This document shows, in pieces, positions 17,326 to 27,466 of a stretch of 35,626 bases of DNA. A program made the translations under genes and the position numbers. The stretch lies in the NCBI GenBank assembly GCA_947478005.1, contig CANJVG010000024.1:1-35626 (forward strand), read 5' to 3'. The notes beneath the pieces are model-generated. The model saw only the letters and a program-made list of their open reading frames with translations, did not search any database and was not told the origin of the DNA. The stretch comes from Bacteroidota bacterium (GTDB taxonomy: Bacteria; Bacteroidota; Bacteroidia; Chitinophagales; LD1). Each line of letters begins with the position of its first letter. Position 1 is the stretch's first letter.

Positions 17326-18621
17326 TTACTTTTGAATCACCAACCTTTTAGTGGTTCTTCCTTTTTCATTTTCGAGGGTGACGAAGTACACTCCGTTGTT
17401 GAAATTATCCGTTTGAAGGTTTACGTTTTTACTATGCAGTTGAATCGCCAATACTCTTCTTCCGGTCATATCGTATATGACGGCTTTGCCGTGCATCATG
17501 GTTTCATTGGAGATTATGCTGAATACATTGGCGGCAGGGTTAGGAAGTATACTGAAACCTGAAGTGCTCATATCGTTGTTATGGATGCCGGTTTCGGTTT
17601 TGAAGTATTGAATGGTATTGCACACCATGGCAAAGCAGCCGGTGCTTGTGTTGTAAACGCTTACGCACGGGTTATAAACGCCTGTGCTGTCATAAATGCA
17701 GCCGGGGTTGCTTACTCCGGTGCTGTCATTGGTATATCCTCCGGCTACAGTGCCGTTTCCGAAGCTCCAGATAACGATGGTGTTGGAGTCGCGAATACCC
17801 GGTGTATTGTTGGTGAACAGGACAGAGTCATTGCTGTATGTCCACCCGAAATCGACTGTGCAAGGATTGGTGTAGCTATACAACAGCTCGCAATATTGGT
17901 TGGTGCAGGCAGTAGCTGTGTCGGTAACGGTCAGGCAAACGGTGTAGTTGCCCGAGGCAGAGTCGGCATAGGTATGCACAGGATTGATATCGGTGGAGGT
18001 ATTGCCATCGCCAAAATCCCAAAGCAGCGAAGTGAACGGACTGTTCGAATTAGTATTTGGTCCGCCAGCCGGAGCCCCGTTTATGGTTCCGTTGGCTGAA
18101 ATACTGTAAGAGGAATACATGAATGAAACCACCCTTCCGGTAGAATCAAAAGTATAATAAAAATAGTGCGGGTAACACTCCGGATTGCTGCCGCAAGCAC
18201 CAAGGGTAAAGTTGGTGATGCCGTGGGCTAAAGCAATACATTCGTTATCGTAAGTAACCGAATTGCAACCGCACACCGGTTCAAAAACGGTGGGACAAAT
18301 GGCTGCAGGATTAATAAGGTTAGAATCTATACAATCATTTATCCCTGTATTGGCGCTATCACCAGGGTTGGTATTGGTACTGTCACAAGCTCCGGGCATA
18401 TAGATGGTTACTCCGTGCGCCTGAGCTTCGCAGTCGTTGCCATAGGTGATTCCATCGCAACCGCAAACTGGCGCATAGACGGCAGGGCAAACGGCACCGG
18501 GGTTAATTAAGCTGGTGTCAATGCAATTATTGCTATTGGCAGGATTGTCATCGGCATACAACGCATTCGTTGAAAGGAAAATACTGGTGCCAAGAATTAG
18601 TAAATGTAGTTTTGCTTTCAT
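17326..18621 (-). CDS. Secreted protein with two Kazal domains, a PKD domain and a T9SS tail
   Basis: A 431-residue exported protein. Signal peptide about 1-23. Two Kazal-type serine protease inhibitor domains lie at about 33-79 (core PVCGCDGITYGNDC) and 97-143 (core PVCGCNSVTYDNEC), each with the expected six-cysteine pattern. They share the flanking CID[ST]xLINP[GA]A sequence, so they look like an internal duplication. A PKD domain follows (about 190-245, LLWDFGDGNTSTDINPVHTY), then a second Ig-like part with several cysteines. The C-terminal T9SS sorting domain starts FSILPNPAANVFSI and ends ENEKGRTTKRLVIQK. The role may be to block host, prey or competitor proteases, or to guard the cell's own secreted enzymes; the target is unknown. 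Same orientation as the M23 gene and 99 bases upstream of it. Confidence 0.87.
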   Translation of the reverse strand: MKAKLHLLILGTSIFLSTNALYADDNPANSNNCIDTSLINPGAVCPAVYAPVCGCDGITYGNDCEAQAHGVTIYMPGACDSTNTNPGDSANTGINDCIDSNLINPAAICPTVFEPVCGCNSVTYDNECIALAHGITNFTLGACGSNPECYPHYFYYTFDSTGRVVSFMYSSYSISANGTINGAPAGGPNTNSNSPFTSLLWDFGDGNTSTDINPVHTYADSASGNYTVCLTVTDTATACTNQYCELLYSYTNPCTVDFGWTYSNDSVLFTNNTPGIRDSNTIVIWSFGNGTVAGGYTNDSTGVSNPGCIYDSTGVYNPCVSVYNTSTGCFAMVCNTIQYFKTETGIHNNDMSTSGFSILPNPAANVFSIISNETMMHGKAVIYDMTGRRVLAIQLHSKNVNLQTDNFNNGVYFVTLENEKGRTTKRLVIQK

Positions 18622-18903
18622 AGCGTTTGGCTTTTGGATTCTGCATTAAAACGTTGCAAAGGGATAAAGGGTTGCCGCAAAGAAAAAAGCCAAAGTAATA
18701 GTAGTTCCCTGGCGAATGAAATCAGAGATGTTACGAGTTAGGGTATTTTAGTTACAAGTTGGAATGACGACCACGCAAATTGTAATAAGGTGGTATTATG
18801 TAAAAAATTAAGCCAAATGAAAGCAGGAAGGGCCTTTAGTAATAAAACCCTCATGCAAACATGTTATTGGGGTTTGGTATAGTTAGATAAACGACTTAAA
18901 AAA

Positions 18904-20046
18904 TTAATGAAGTTCTACCCAACCCGCTTTATCAATATAAATCCTCAAATACATATCCTCGTTGGTCAGTAAACTGGAGTTCTGATAAGCTTGCCCATTG
19001 CTGTAAGGGTCGGAACCGTTGGTGTAGGTAGAAAAACTGAAACCATTGCCGGTACTGAAACGGAGAGTATAAAAAGAATTGCTGACAACCGGAAAAGGAG
19101 TGCTAAGCGTGATAACCGTTTCGCAATTAGAATTGGTACAGTTGGTATAGTTAAAGTTGTCGGAGTAAAGCACCGCACCGGCTGTGCCGTCACCAGCCAG
19201 TATATCAAGGGTACCGGTAGCGCTGGCCGTATTGTCAGTAATGATAACTACCCTCGAAATATTGCCGCTGGTGCCGGCTCTGAAACTCTGGTGCATGACC
19301 CAAAAACCTCCACCGACAATAGAGCGCGGAATGGTAGTAGCACCGGTATCTATTTCGCGGTCCAAATCGCTGGAAATCGTATAGCCTTCAAATTTGTGTT
19401 TTTGCTTGTTGTAAATCATCATGCCTTCGCTGGGGCTAAGCGCATTGCGTTCGGTGGTGGTCAGACGGGGTAATAAAAGAGCCCCAGTACTGGACGTAAT
19501 ATCCAAAGATGCAGAAGGCGCAGGGGTGGCGGTTCCGATAGCTACTGCGCTTCCGTTATCATAAATAAGTGAACTACCTAAATGGCTTTTGTCTATATAC
19601 TTAGCTACATAATTGGTGTCACCAATTACACTGGATGTAGTAGCCGAACTAAGCGCATAAGGTACACTCATCATTCGCGAAGTGCCCATGTCGGTATAAG
19701 CCGTTCCTCCAGCGGGGTCAAATTCTACCTGCAAAAGCTTCGTTCCGCTGCCCCAGTTTATTTCTTCAAAATTACCTTGCACCATAGAGCCGCCTCCTAT
19801 AACTACCGTAAATATGCCTAGAGCATTGGTCGTGGTGGTTCCTGTCTCCTGATAGCGGATTATACCGGTAGGAGAACCTTCGTGAATAGTAAACCGAACA
19901 CTGACAGCCTGATTAATCAGTGCTGTACCTGCATTATTGCGTGCCACCGCTTGATAATTAAGCCCCTGTGACTGAGCATTAGATACCGCCAATAGCAGAC
20001 AAAAAACAATGGAAAAACTGAAAGGATGTAAAATATACTTCTTCAT
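18904..20046 (-). CDS. Exported Bacteroidota surface-type protein of unknown function
   Basis: A 380-residue protein with a signal peptide (about 1-27, ends SNAQSQ). The N-terminal module (about 29-135), beginning GLNYQAVARNNAGTALINQ and including a GTSRMMSVPYALSS segment, is very common in Bacteroidota secreted proteins but has no known biochemical role. Residues about 165-225 (ASLDITSSTGALLLPRL then SEGMMIYNK) resemble the stem of phage-tail-like or adhesin proteins. The C-terminal ~150 residues look like a beta-sandwich ending in YIDKAGWVELH. No T9SS tail is present, unlike its two neighbours, so its final location is uncertain. It is divergent from the phosphodiesterase gene and preceded (on its own strand) by TACTTTCG, a one-mismatch -7 element without a clear -33. 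Confidence 0.72.
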   Translation of the reverse strand: MKKYILHPFSFSIVFCLLLAVSNAQSQGLNYQAVARNNAGTALINQAVSVRFTIHEGSPTGIIRYQETGTTTTNALGIFTVVIGGGSMVQGNFEEINWGSGTKLLQVEFDPAGGTAYTDMGTSRMMSVPYALSSATTSSVIGDTNYVAKYIDKSHLGSSLIYDNGSAVAIGTATPAPSASLDITSSTGALLLPRLTTTERNALSPSEGMMIYNKQKHKFEGYTISSDLDREIDTGATTIPRSIVGGGFWVMHQSFRAGTSGNISRVVIITDNTASATGTLDILAGDGTAGAVLYSDNFNYTNCTNSNCETVITLSTPFPVVSNSFYTLRFSTGNGFSFSTYTNGSDPYSNGQAYQNSSLLTNEDMYLRIYIDKAGWVELH

Positions 20047-20118
20047 AAGCCAATTACTGTTTGATGTGTGGGCGAAAGTAAAAACGGAAATGGAATCAGG
20101 GAGTTAACGGAAAAAAGA

Positions 20119-20154
20119 AAACCTCCTGATAGCTTTTAGGAAATAAGGAGGTTT
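20119..20154. promoter_or_regulatory. Perfect 9-bp inverted repeat between divergent genes
   Basis: AAACCTCCT (20119-20127) and AGGAGGTTT (20146-20154) form a perfect stem with an 18-base loop. On the minus strand it is followed by TTTTCTTTTTT, giving a terminator shape, but no minus-strand gene lies to its right. It may insulate the divergent promoters, act as an attenuator in the leader of the minus-strand gene, or be a protein-binding site. Confidence 0.4.
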
Positions 20155-20235
20155 GAAAAATACTCTAGGTTAGCTATTCAAATGTTGTTGTTCATTCTCA
20201 ACCCAAAAACAGGTACCGTTTTTTATTTTCACCGC

Positions 20236-20745
20236 ATGCTCCGCATCGGCCTCATAAGCGACACCCATAGCTATCTCGACAGCAAAGTTTTCAAGGTATT
20301 TAAAGATGTTGACGAAATATGGCATGCGGGTGATTTGGGAACCATTGGGCTGTGTGATGAGTTGAAAAATTTCAAACCCTTCTTTGCCGTTTACGGAAAC
20401 ATTGACAACAAAGATATTCGCCTCGATTATCCGCAGAATTTAGTGCTGGAGCGTGAGGGTTTTAAGATTTTGATGACACATATTGGCGGCTATCCAGGTA
20501 ACTATGAGCCAAAGGCACGAAGGAAGATTGAGGAGGAGGTGCCTGATATTTTTATTTGCGGCCACTCGCACATTTTGAAAGTGATGCGCGATGCGAAATA
20601 CAATAATATGGTGGTGATGAACCCCGGTGCTGCGGGGGTGCAGGGTTTTCATCAGGTGAAGACCGTACTGCGGTTTACGCTCAACAATAAGCGGATTGAG
20701 AACCTGGAGGTGGTAGAGTTGGGCAAGCGCGGAGAAATAATTTAA
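20236..20745 (+). CDS. YfcE/MJ0936-type metallophosphoesterase
   Basis: A 169-residue calcineurin-fold phosphodiesterase. All metal-binding motifs are present in order: D9-T-H11 in LISDTHSYLD, GD in WHAGDLG, GNID in VYGNIDN, H in MTHIGGYPG, and GHSH in FICGHSH. Family members hydrolyse phosphodiester bonds of small substrates; the physiological substrate is often unknown. I start at ATG 20236 (MLRIGLISDTHS) because the first beta strand begins there; an ATG at 20182 would add 18 residues not conserved in the family. It ends 12 bases before the transketolase gene, so it may share transcription with the glycan set. Confidence 0.87.
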   Translation: MLRIGLISDTHSYLDSKVFKVFKDVDEIWHAGDLGTIGLCDELKNFKPFFAVYGNIDNKDIRLDYPQNLVLEREGFKILMTHIGGYPGNYEPKARRKIEEEVPDIFICGHSHILKVMRDAKYNNMVVMNPGAAGVQGFHQVKTVLRFTLNNKRIENLEVVELGKRGEII

Positions 20746-20757
20746 TATTGCGCGCTA

Positions 20758-21579
20758 ATGGATAAGGCTACACATAGAATGCTCCTTTACGGGGCGCTGA
20801 ACATTAAGAATCGTTTTCTGGGCATGTACAAACAGGCGAATGCAGGTCATGTAGGCTGCTCGCTAAGCGTAGCGGAGATATTGACCTTTGTGCGCTTTGG
20901 CTGGATGAAGGAGGACGATGAAATTATTTTGAGCAAAGGCCATGCAGCAGCAGCACTTTATTCGATGCTTGCCGAAGACGGCACCTTAAGCGATGATGAC
21001 ATTAAGACCTTTTACAAAAACGATACTTACCTCGCAGCTCATCCACCGGTTAATAAAATTAAGCGCATTCCTTTTGCTACGGGCAGCCTGGGTCATGGGC
21101 TTTCGATAGCCGCAGGTTTAGGTCTTGCTCAAAAACTAAAGAAGACAGATAAGAATGTTTTCTGCGTGACCAGCGATGGAGAAATAAATGAAGGCAGCAC
21201 CTGGGAGGCGGCACTGTTTATTGCGCATCATCATCTTACTAATGTGATTTGGTTAATTGACAGAAATAAATTGCAAGGCTACGGAAGAACGGAAGATGTG
21301 ATGAAACTTGAACCGCTAGACAAGAAACTTGAAGCCTTTGGATTTAACGTGTTGATAGCGGACGGACACAACTTTGAATCCTTGAACGATGCTAAACTTC
21401 AGGCATCCGACTTCGGACATCCGATTGCTATCATTTGCAACACTACAAAAGGGCACGGCTGGAAGACTTATGAGGACAAGTTAGATTGCCATTATTTGCC
21501 GATGAAGGATGATCAATACAGTTTGATTGTGGAGGAAGTAAAATACGATTTCGAAAAAAGAATTACTGCCATAGAATGA
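20758..21579 (+). CDS. Transketolase N-terminal subunit (TPP-binding half)
   Basis: A 273-residue protein, the thiamine-diphosphate-binding half of a split transketolase. Visible motifs: LSKGHAAAALYSML, TGSLGHGLSIAAGLGLA, and the TPP-magnesium motif SDGEINEGSTWEAA followed about 20 residues later by WLIDRNKLQGYG. The first residue of the GDG motif is Ser here, a variant seen in split forms. Its stop overlaps the start of the C-terminal subunit by four bases (ATGA at 21576-21579), so the two are translationally coupled. Split transketolases of this type are often found in surface-polysaccharide clusters, where they may add a two-carbon unit to a sugar or supply a ketose. Together with the next gene it makes one enzyme. 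Confidence 0.9.
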   Translation: MDKATHRMLLYGALNIKNRFLGMYKQANAGHVGCSLSVAEILTFVRFGWMKEDDEIILSKGHAAAALYSMLAEDGTLSDDDIKTFYKNDTYLAAHPPVNKIKRIPFATGSLGHGLSIAAGLGLAQKLKKTDKNVFCVTSDGEINEGSTWEAALFIAHHHLTNVIWLIDRNKLQGYGRTEDVMKLEPLDKKLEAFGFNVLIADGHNFESLNDAKLQASDFGHPIAIICNTTKGHGWKTYEDKLDCHYLPMKDDQYSLIVEEVKYDFEKRITAIE

Positions 21580-22472
21580 GAGTAGAGTTTGCGCAAAGTA
21601 TGATTAATGCCTTTGATAAAAACGACAATCTCGTTTTTATAACTGGTGATTTGGGTTATATGGCTTTGGAAAAAGTACAGGAGAAGTTTGGCGAAAGATT
21701 TATTAATGCCGGAGTAGCCGAACAAAACATGGTGACCGTGTCAGCTTCTTTGGCTCATGAAGGGTTCATTCCCTGGATATACAGCATTTCGCCTTTTGTA
21801 ACCTTGAGACCTTATGAGCAGATTAGAAACGATGTCTGTTTGCACAATTTACCAGTAAAGATTGTAGGCAATGGTGGAGGCTACGGCTATGGAATTATGG
21901 GAGCCACACACCACAATATTGAAGACATTGGCGCGATGCGCATTTTGCAAAACATGCGCGTCTATGTTCCTTTTACCACTAGCGATGTGGAGCAGGCAGT
22001 AGAGCAAATGATTGCGGACAAAAGTCCGAACTATCTTCGATTGAACATGGGCGGGAAAATAAATCATCCTGTAGCGCCTTTTGCGCAATGGAGAAAAATA
22101 AAAGACGGAACTAAAGGAGTGGTTGTGGGCACAGGACCGGTGACAGAAAATATTCTGAACTCGGAACTTGCAGATGATTTAGAAGTTTGGGTCGTGAGTG
22201 TTTTTCCGATTGTTGAATTGCCGGGTGAATTAATTTCCTCAGTAAATGCAACGCAAAAGCTAGTTACGATTGAAGAGCATAATGGTGAATGCGGTTTGCG
22301 CGAAACGCTTTCGTATCATTTAATGAATCACCTTACTTCCAATATAAAAATCCTTGCACTCGCGGCATCGGGTTACCCGACTGGCAAATACGGAGACCAG
22401 AAGTTTCATCAAGCCGAAAATAATTTGGGTGGAGAAGGTTTGCAGCAAGAACTAAACGCTTTCATAGGCTAA
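21576..22472 (+). CDS. Transketolase C-terminal subunit (pyrimidine-binding half)
   Basis: A 298-residue partner of the preceding protein. It holds the pyrimidine-binding domain (about 1-160), with the catalytic Glu in NAGVAEQNMVTVS and the aromatic pocket in YSISPFVTLRPYEQIR, and the C-terminal transketolase domain (about 180-298, VVVGTGPVTENIL to GEGLQQELNAF). The motif GGYGYGIMGATHHNIEDIG is typical of split transketolases and of DXS-like pyrimidine domains. It starts inside the stop codon of the N-terminal subunit. The next gene follows after 37 bases. Confidence 0.9.
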   Translation: MRVEFAQSMINAFDKNDNLVFITGDLGYMALEKVQEKFGERFINAGVAEQNMVTVSASLAHEGFIPWIYSISPFVTLRPYEQIRNDVCLHNLPVKIVGNGGGYGYGIMGATHHNIEDIGAMRILQNMRVYVPFTTSDVEQAVEQMIADKSPNYLRLNMGGKINHPVAPFAQWRKIKDGTKGVVVGTGPVTENILNSELADDLEVWVVSVFPIVELPGELISSVNATQKLVTIEEHNGECGLRETLSYHLMNHLTSNIKILALAASGYPTGKYGDQKFHQAENNLGGEGLQQELNAFIG

Positions 22473-22509
22473 GATTTCGGAGTCTGCGTAATTTCAGCAT
22501 ATTTACACC

Positions 22510-24441
22510 ATGTCTTTACAGGATAAGATTCAGGCGGAAGTTCTCAAATTAGAGGGGCCGATTGTGATTTTTGGTGCCGGTGGTTTCATTGGCTCAAATC
22601 TGGTTCGCACTATTCTCGAGCATAGGCAGGATGTTTTTGCGGTTACCAGCAAGCCGTTTATTCCCTGGCGACTGGATGACATCAATCCGAAACATATTCT
22701 TCATTGCAACATCATTAAGAAAAATCAGATTGAGGAACTTTTTAAAGAACATCGCTTTAAAACCATTTTCGACTTAGCGGCTTACGGAGCTTATAGCAAG
22801 CAGGCGGATGTTGACTTGATTTATGAAACCAATTTTATTGGGCTGTTGAATCTGTTAGAGATTTCTTCGCAGTTTGCCATCAAAGCATTTGTTCATGCCG
22901 GCAGTTCTTCGGAATATGGATTGAATGCTTCGGCACCTAAAGAAGACGACCCGCTTCAACCGAACTCACATTATGCAGTTACCAAAGCAGGTGCTGCGCA
23001 CATGATAAAGTTCTATGGAACTATTAAAGAAGTTCCGGTCGCGAATTTACGTTACTACTCTATTTACGGAGCATTTGAAGAACCGGATAGATTGATTCCA
23101 CAACTGATTGATAAAGGAATGAAAGGGACTTATCCTCCGTTGGTGCAGCCCGATATCTCTCGTGATTTCGTTTACATAGATGACGCAGTGCTTGCAACCC
23201 TGCTTTCTGCTACCAACATTCAAAACTTAAGAGGTAAGTCGTTGAACATTGCGAGCAATCGTAAAACGACTATTCGGGATATAGCATCTGCTATTAAGGA
23301 GATATTCAGTATTGAAAAGAATCCGGATTGGGGTGATATGCCCAATAGAAAGTGGGATTTAAAAGAATGGTATGGCGATGCTTCGCTGGCAAAAGAATTG
23401 ATTGGTTGGCAGAATGAAACTCCGCTTAAATACGGTTTGAGTAAAAATGCAGAGTGGCAGAAGAACTATTCGATGCCGCTGTATGAAAAGAAGTTAGTGC
23501 AGGATAAAATCCGCCATAAGTTGACAGCAGTTATTGCTTGCTATAAGGATGAACAGGCAATTCCGTATATGTATGAACGTCTATCTAAGACCTTTCAAAA
23601 GATTGGAGTTGACTATGAAATAATTTTTGTGAACGATTGCTCGCCTGACAACACCAACGAAGTGTTGCAGAAGTTAGCGGATGAAGATGACCATGTAATT
23701 GCTGTTGAACATTCACGCAACTTTGGTTCACAGGCTGCTTTTCTTTCGGGCATGGAAATATCGACCGGTGATGGAGTCATTCTGCTGGATGGAGATTTAC
23801 AAGACCCACCTGAGTTGATTGAACAATTCTATCAGGAATATCAGAAAGGATTTGATGTGGTGTATGGAAGAAGAGTAGCACGTGAGGGAAATCAGACATT
23901 GGTTTCGTTTTATAAAATGTTTTATCGTTTGTTCCGCAGTGTAAGTTATGTTCCGATTCCATTAGATGCGGGTGACTTTAGTTTGATGGACAGAAAAGTG
24001 GTGAACGAATTAGTTAAGCTACCGGAGACGGACCAGTTTATGCGCGGCTTGCGGGCATGGGTGGGATTCAAGCAAACCGGAGTAGATTACACACGTCCAG
24101 AGAGAATGTTTGGGGTAACAACCAATAACATGCGTAAGAATCTGGCTTGGGCGCGCAAGGCTATTTTCAGCTTCAGTTTTGTTCCTTTGGAATTGATGAC
24201 TTATCTCGGTTGGTCACTTACCTTGTTTTCATTTGTTGCTATCATCATTCAAATCATTCTCTACTTTGCGATGCCGGGCAATCCGCATGGAGTAACCACC
24301 ATTATTGTCCTGATACTATTTTTCGGAGGCTTGCAGATGTTGGGCATTTCAGTGCTCGGAGAATATCAAGCGAAGATTTTAGAGGAGACCAAACGCAGAC
24401 CGAAGTTTATCAGAAGAAATATTTACCGTAAAGTTTACTAA
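22510..24441 (+). CDS. Fusion of a sugar-nucleotide epimerase/dehydratase and a GT2 polyprenyl-phosphate-type glycosyltransferase
   Basis: A 643-residue two-part protein. Residues 1 to about 325 are an extended SDR enzyme: NAD(P) loop GAGGFIGSN (about 22-30), SSSEYG, and the catalytic Tyr-Lys pair in HYAVTKAGAAHM, so both catalytic residues are present. From about 338 (LTAVIACYKDEQAIP) to the end is a DPM1/GtrB-like glycosyltransferase 2. It has VNDCSPDNTNEVL, the metal-binding LLDGDLQDPPELI, and two C-terminal membrane helices (about 555-580 and 590-615). This half should move a sugar onto a polyprenyl phosphate. The first half could make or modify the sugar nucleotide that the second half transfers. 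No frameshift or stop separates the halves. It overlaps the following methyltransferase by one base. Confidence 0.88.
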   Translation: MSLQDKIQAEVLKLEGPIVIFGAGGFIGSNLVRTILEHRQDVFAVTSKPFIPWRLDDINPKHILHCNIIKKNQIEELFKEHRFKTIFDLAAYGAYSKQADVDLIYETNFIGLLNLLEISSQFAIKAFVHAGSSSEYGLNASAPKEDDPLQPNSHYAVTKAGAAHMIKFYGTIKEVPVANLRYYSIYGAFEEPDRLIPQLIDKGMKGTYPPLVQPDISRDFVYIDDAVLATLLSATNIQNLRGKSLNIASNRKTTIRDIASAIKEIFSIEKNPDWGDMPNRKWDLKEWYGDASLAKELIGWQNETPLKYGLSKNAEWQKNYSMPLYEKKLVQDKIRHKLTAVIACYKDEQAIPYMYERLSKTFQKIGVDYEIIFVNDCSPDNTNEVLQKLADEDDHVIAVEHSRNFGSQAAFLSGMEISTGDGVILLDGDLQDPPELIEQFYQEYQKGFDVVYGRRVAREGNQTLVSFYKMFYRLFRSVSYVPIPLDAGDFSLMDRKVVNELVKLPETDQFMRGLRAWVGFKQTGVDYTRPERMFGVTTNNMRKNLAWARKAIFSFSFVPLELMTYLGWSLTLFSFVAIIIQIILYFAMPGNPHGVTTIIVLILFFGGLQMLGISVLGEYQAKILEETKRRPKFIRRNIYRKVY

Positions 24442-25181
24442 TGGCAGAAGGTTTCCGTCCAGTCAATCATACTCCCCCCACTTCATTTTCCGGAAAGATT
24501 AAATTCTACGGAAGGATGCTTTTGGATTTGCAGATACTAACGATATACAGAGATATTACAAAAACGATTCCCGCATTTAAGGGAAATGTTTTGGATGTAG
24601 GTTGCGGTCAATCGCCTTACAAGTTTTTGCTGGATGCTTCTCAAACAAAGTATTTCGGAGTTGATATTGTGGATGCAGAGAAGTTCGATTATGACAATTC
24701 AAATATCACACCGTTTGATGGTGAGAACATTCCATTTGAAGACGGTAAGTTTGATGGACTGATTTGCACGGAGGTATTGGAGCATGTTCAGAATTATCAG
24801 AAGCTGATCGATGAAATGCACCGCGTGATGAAGACTGGTGGATCCGGAATTGTTACCATTCCTTGGAGCGCGAGGTATCATTACATTCCTTATGATTTCT
24901 TTCGCTACACACCCAGCAGTTTAAAAACTATGTTCAGTAAATTCAGCGAAGCAAAAATCACCAATCGCGGAACTGACATCGCCAACATAGCCAATAAGGT
25001 AATTGTGCTTTGGTTTCGCAATCTTCTCCCATCGCAAATCTGGAAATGGATTTTTGTTCCGGTATGGGTTGCACTATCACCTATTCTTATCACTGTAGTT
25101 ATCCTGGCTCATCTTTCCCTGCTTTTAAATTTTGGAAGCGATGAAGATCCGCTTGGCTATACCATCCTAGTAAAAAAGTAA
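24441..25181 (+). CDS. SAM-dependent methyltransferase with a C-terminal membrane anchor
   Basis: A 246-residue class I methyltransferase. The SAM motif is VLDVGCGQSPYKFLLDAS (about 51-68) with the acidic residue of motif II in YFGVDIVDAEK, and the post-motif ICTEVLEHVQNYQKLIDEM. The C-terminal ~50 residues hold a hydrophobic anchor (about 205-232, FVPVWVALSPILITVVILAH). Together with the neighbours this suggests a membrane-associated step on a lipid-linked sugar. Its start (24441) shares one base with the stop of the fusion gene, and its stop abuts the next ATG (25182). Confidence 0.8.
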   Translation: MAEGFRPVNHTPPTSFSGKIKFYGRMLLDLQILTIYRDITKTIPAFKGNVLDVGCGQSPYKFLLDASQTKYFGVDIVDAEKFDYDNSNITPFDGENIPFEDGKFDGLICTEVLEHVQNYQKLIDEMHRVMKTGGSGIVTIPWSARYHYIPYDFFRYTPSSLKTMFSKFSEAKITNRGTDIANIANKVIVLWFRNLLPSQIWKWIFVPVWVALSPILITVVILAHLSLLLNFGSDEDPLGYTILVKK

Positions 25182-25889
25182 ATGGCAAATATTAAAGACG
25201 ATAGAGGTTTTAATCAGGTTTGGGGCGACAGCAAATCTACGCGAGTGCGTGCTGAACGCAGATGTGAATACATGATTTCGCAAATGACGGTGGCTTCTAA
25301 TAAATCGGTGATGGAAATTGGTTGTGGTGTTGGCAAGAACGCATTTATGTTGGCCAAGAAGACCGGTATGAATGTTTTAGGAACGGACTTATGTGTTCCT
25401 TTTTTGGAAGAGGCTAGAAAGAACTTTCCATTGACTAATCTTCGTTATGACATTCTCGATTTCAATAAAGCTGATCAGTTTAAGGGAGAGAAGTTTGACT
25501 ACATTATTGGGAATGGAATATTACATCACTTGTATCATCACCTCGATGATGTATTTGTAAATATGAAGGCATTGCTGAAACCTAAGGGGAAGATTATTTT
25601 CCTGGAGCCGAACATTCAAAATCCTTATGTCTATTTAATCTTCTCTTATGCTGCGCTTCGCAAAGCAACGCATCTTGAGCCCGATGAGATGGCTTTCTCT
25701 AAGAGTTTTATCTCAGAAAAATTATCGAAGGCAGGTTACAACAATATTAAGGTTGAGTATAAAGACTTCCTCCTACCAGGTGTACCTGATTTTTTAATTA
25801 CACCTTCGGTGTTGATTGGCGATGTGCTGGAAAAAATCCCTTTGGTGAAGAATGTTGCTCAGTCTATCTTTATTTCTGCGCAGATTTAA
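25182..25889 (+). CDS. SAM-dependent methyltransferase
   Basis: A 235-residue class I methyltransferase, different from the previous one. Motif I is VMEIGCGVGKNAFMLAKKTG (about 46-65), motif II NVLGTDLCVPFLEEA, and motif IV YIIGNGILHHLYHH. No membrane helix. The C-terminal 80 residues may form a lid. It begins immediately after the stop of the anchored methyltransferase with no gap, so the last three genes read as one transcript. It is the end of the plus-strand set: the convergent guaB gene begins its 3' end 11 bases later. The substrate is unknown. Confidence 0.78.
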   Translation: MANIKDDRGFNQVWGDSKSTRVRAERRCEYMISQMTVASNKSVMEIGCGVGKNAFMLAKKTGMNVLGTDLCVPFLEEARKNFPLTNLRYDILDFNKADQFKGEKFDYIIGNGILHHLYHHLDDVFVNMKALLKPKGKIIFLEPNIQNPYVYLIFSYAALRKATHLEPDEMAFSKSFISEKLSKAGYNNIKVEYKDFLLPGVPDFLITPSVLIGDVLEKIPLVKNVAQSIFISAQI

Positions 25890-25900
25890 TTCTACCCCTT

Positions 25901-27403
<1,503 letters not shown>

Positions 27404-27466
27404 TTAAAGTTTGTAGCGGATACGGTTTGGTCATAATCAATTATGTTCGCGGTCTCAAAATAATTT

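Noticed and set aside
17581-18099. 172-codon plus-strand frame opposite the Kazal/PKD gene
   Set aside because: Antisense to a gene with clear Kazal, PKD and T9SS features. Its Gly/Val/Ala content mirrors the other strand.
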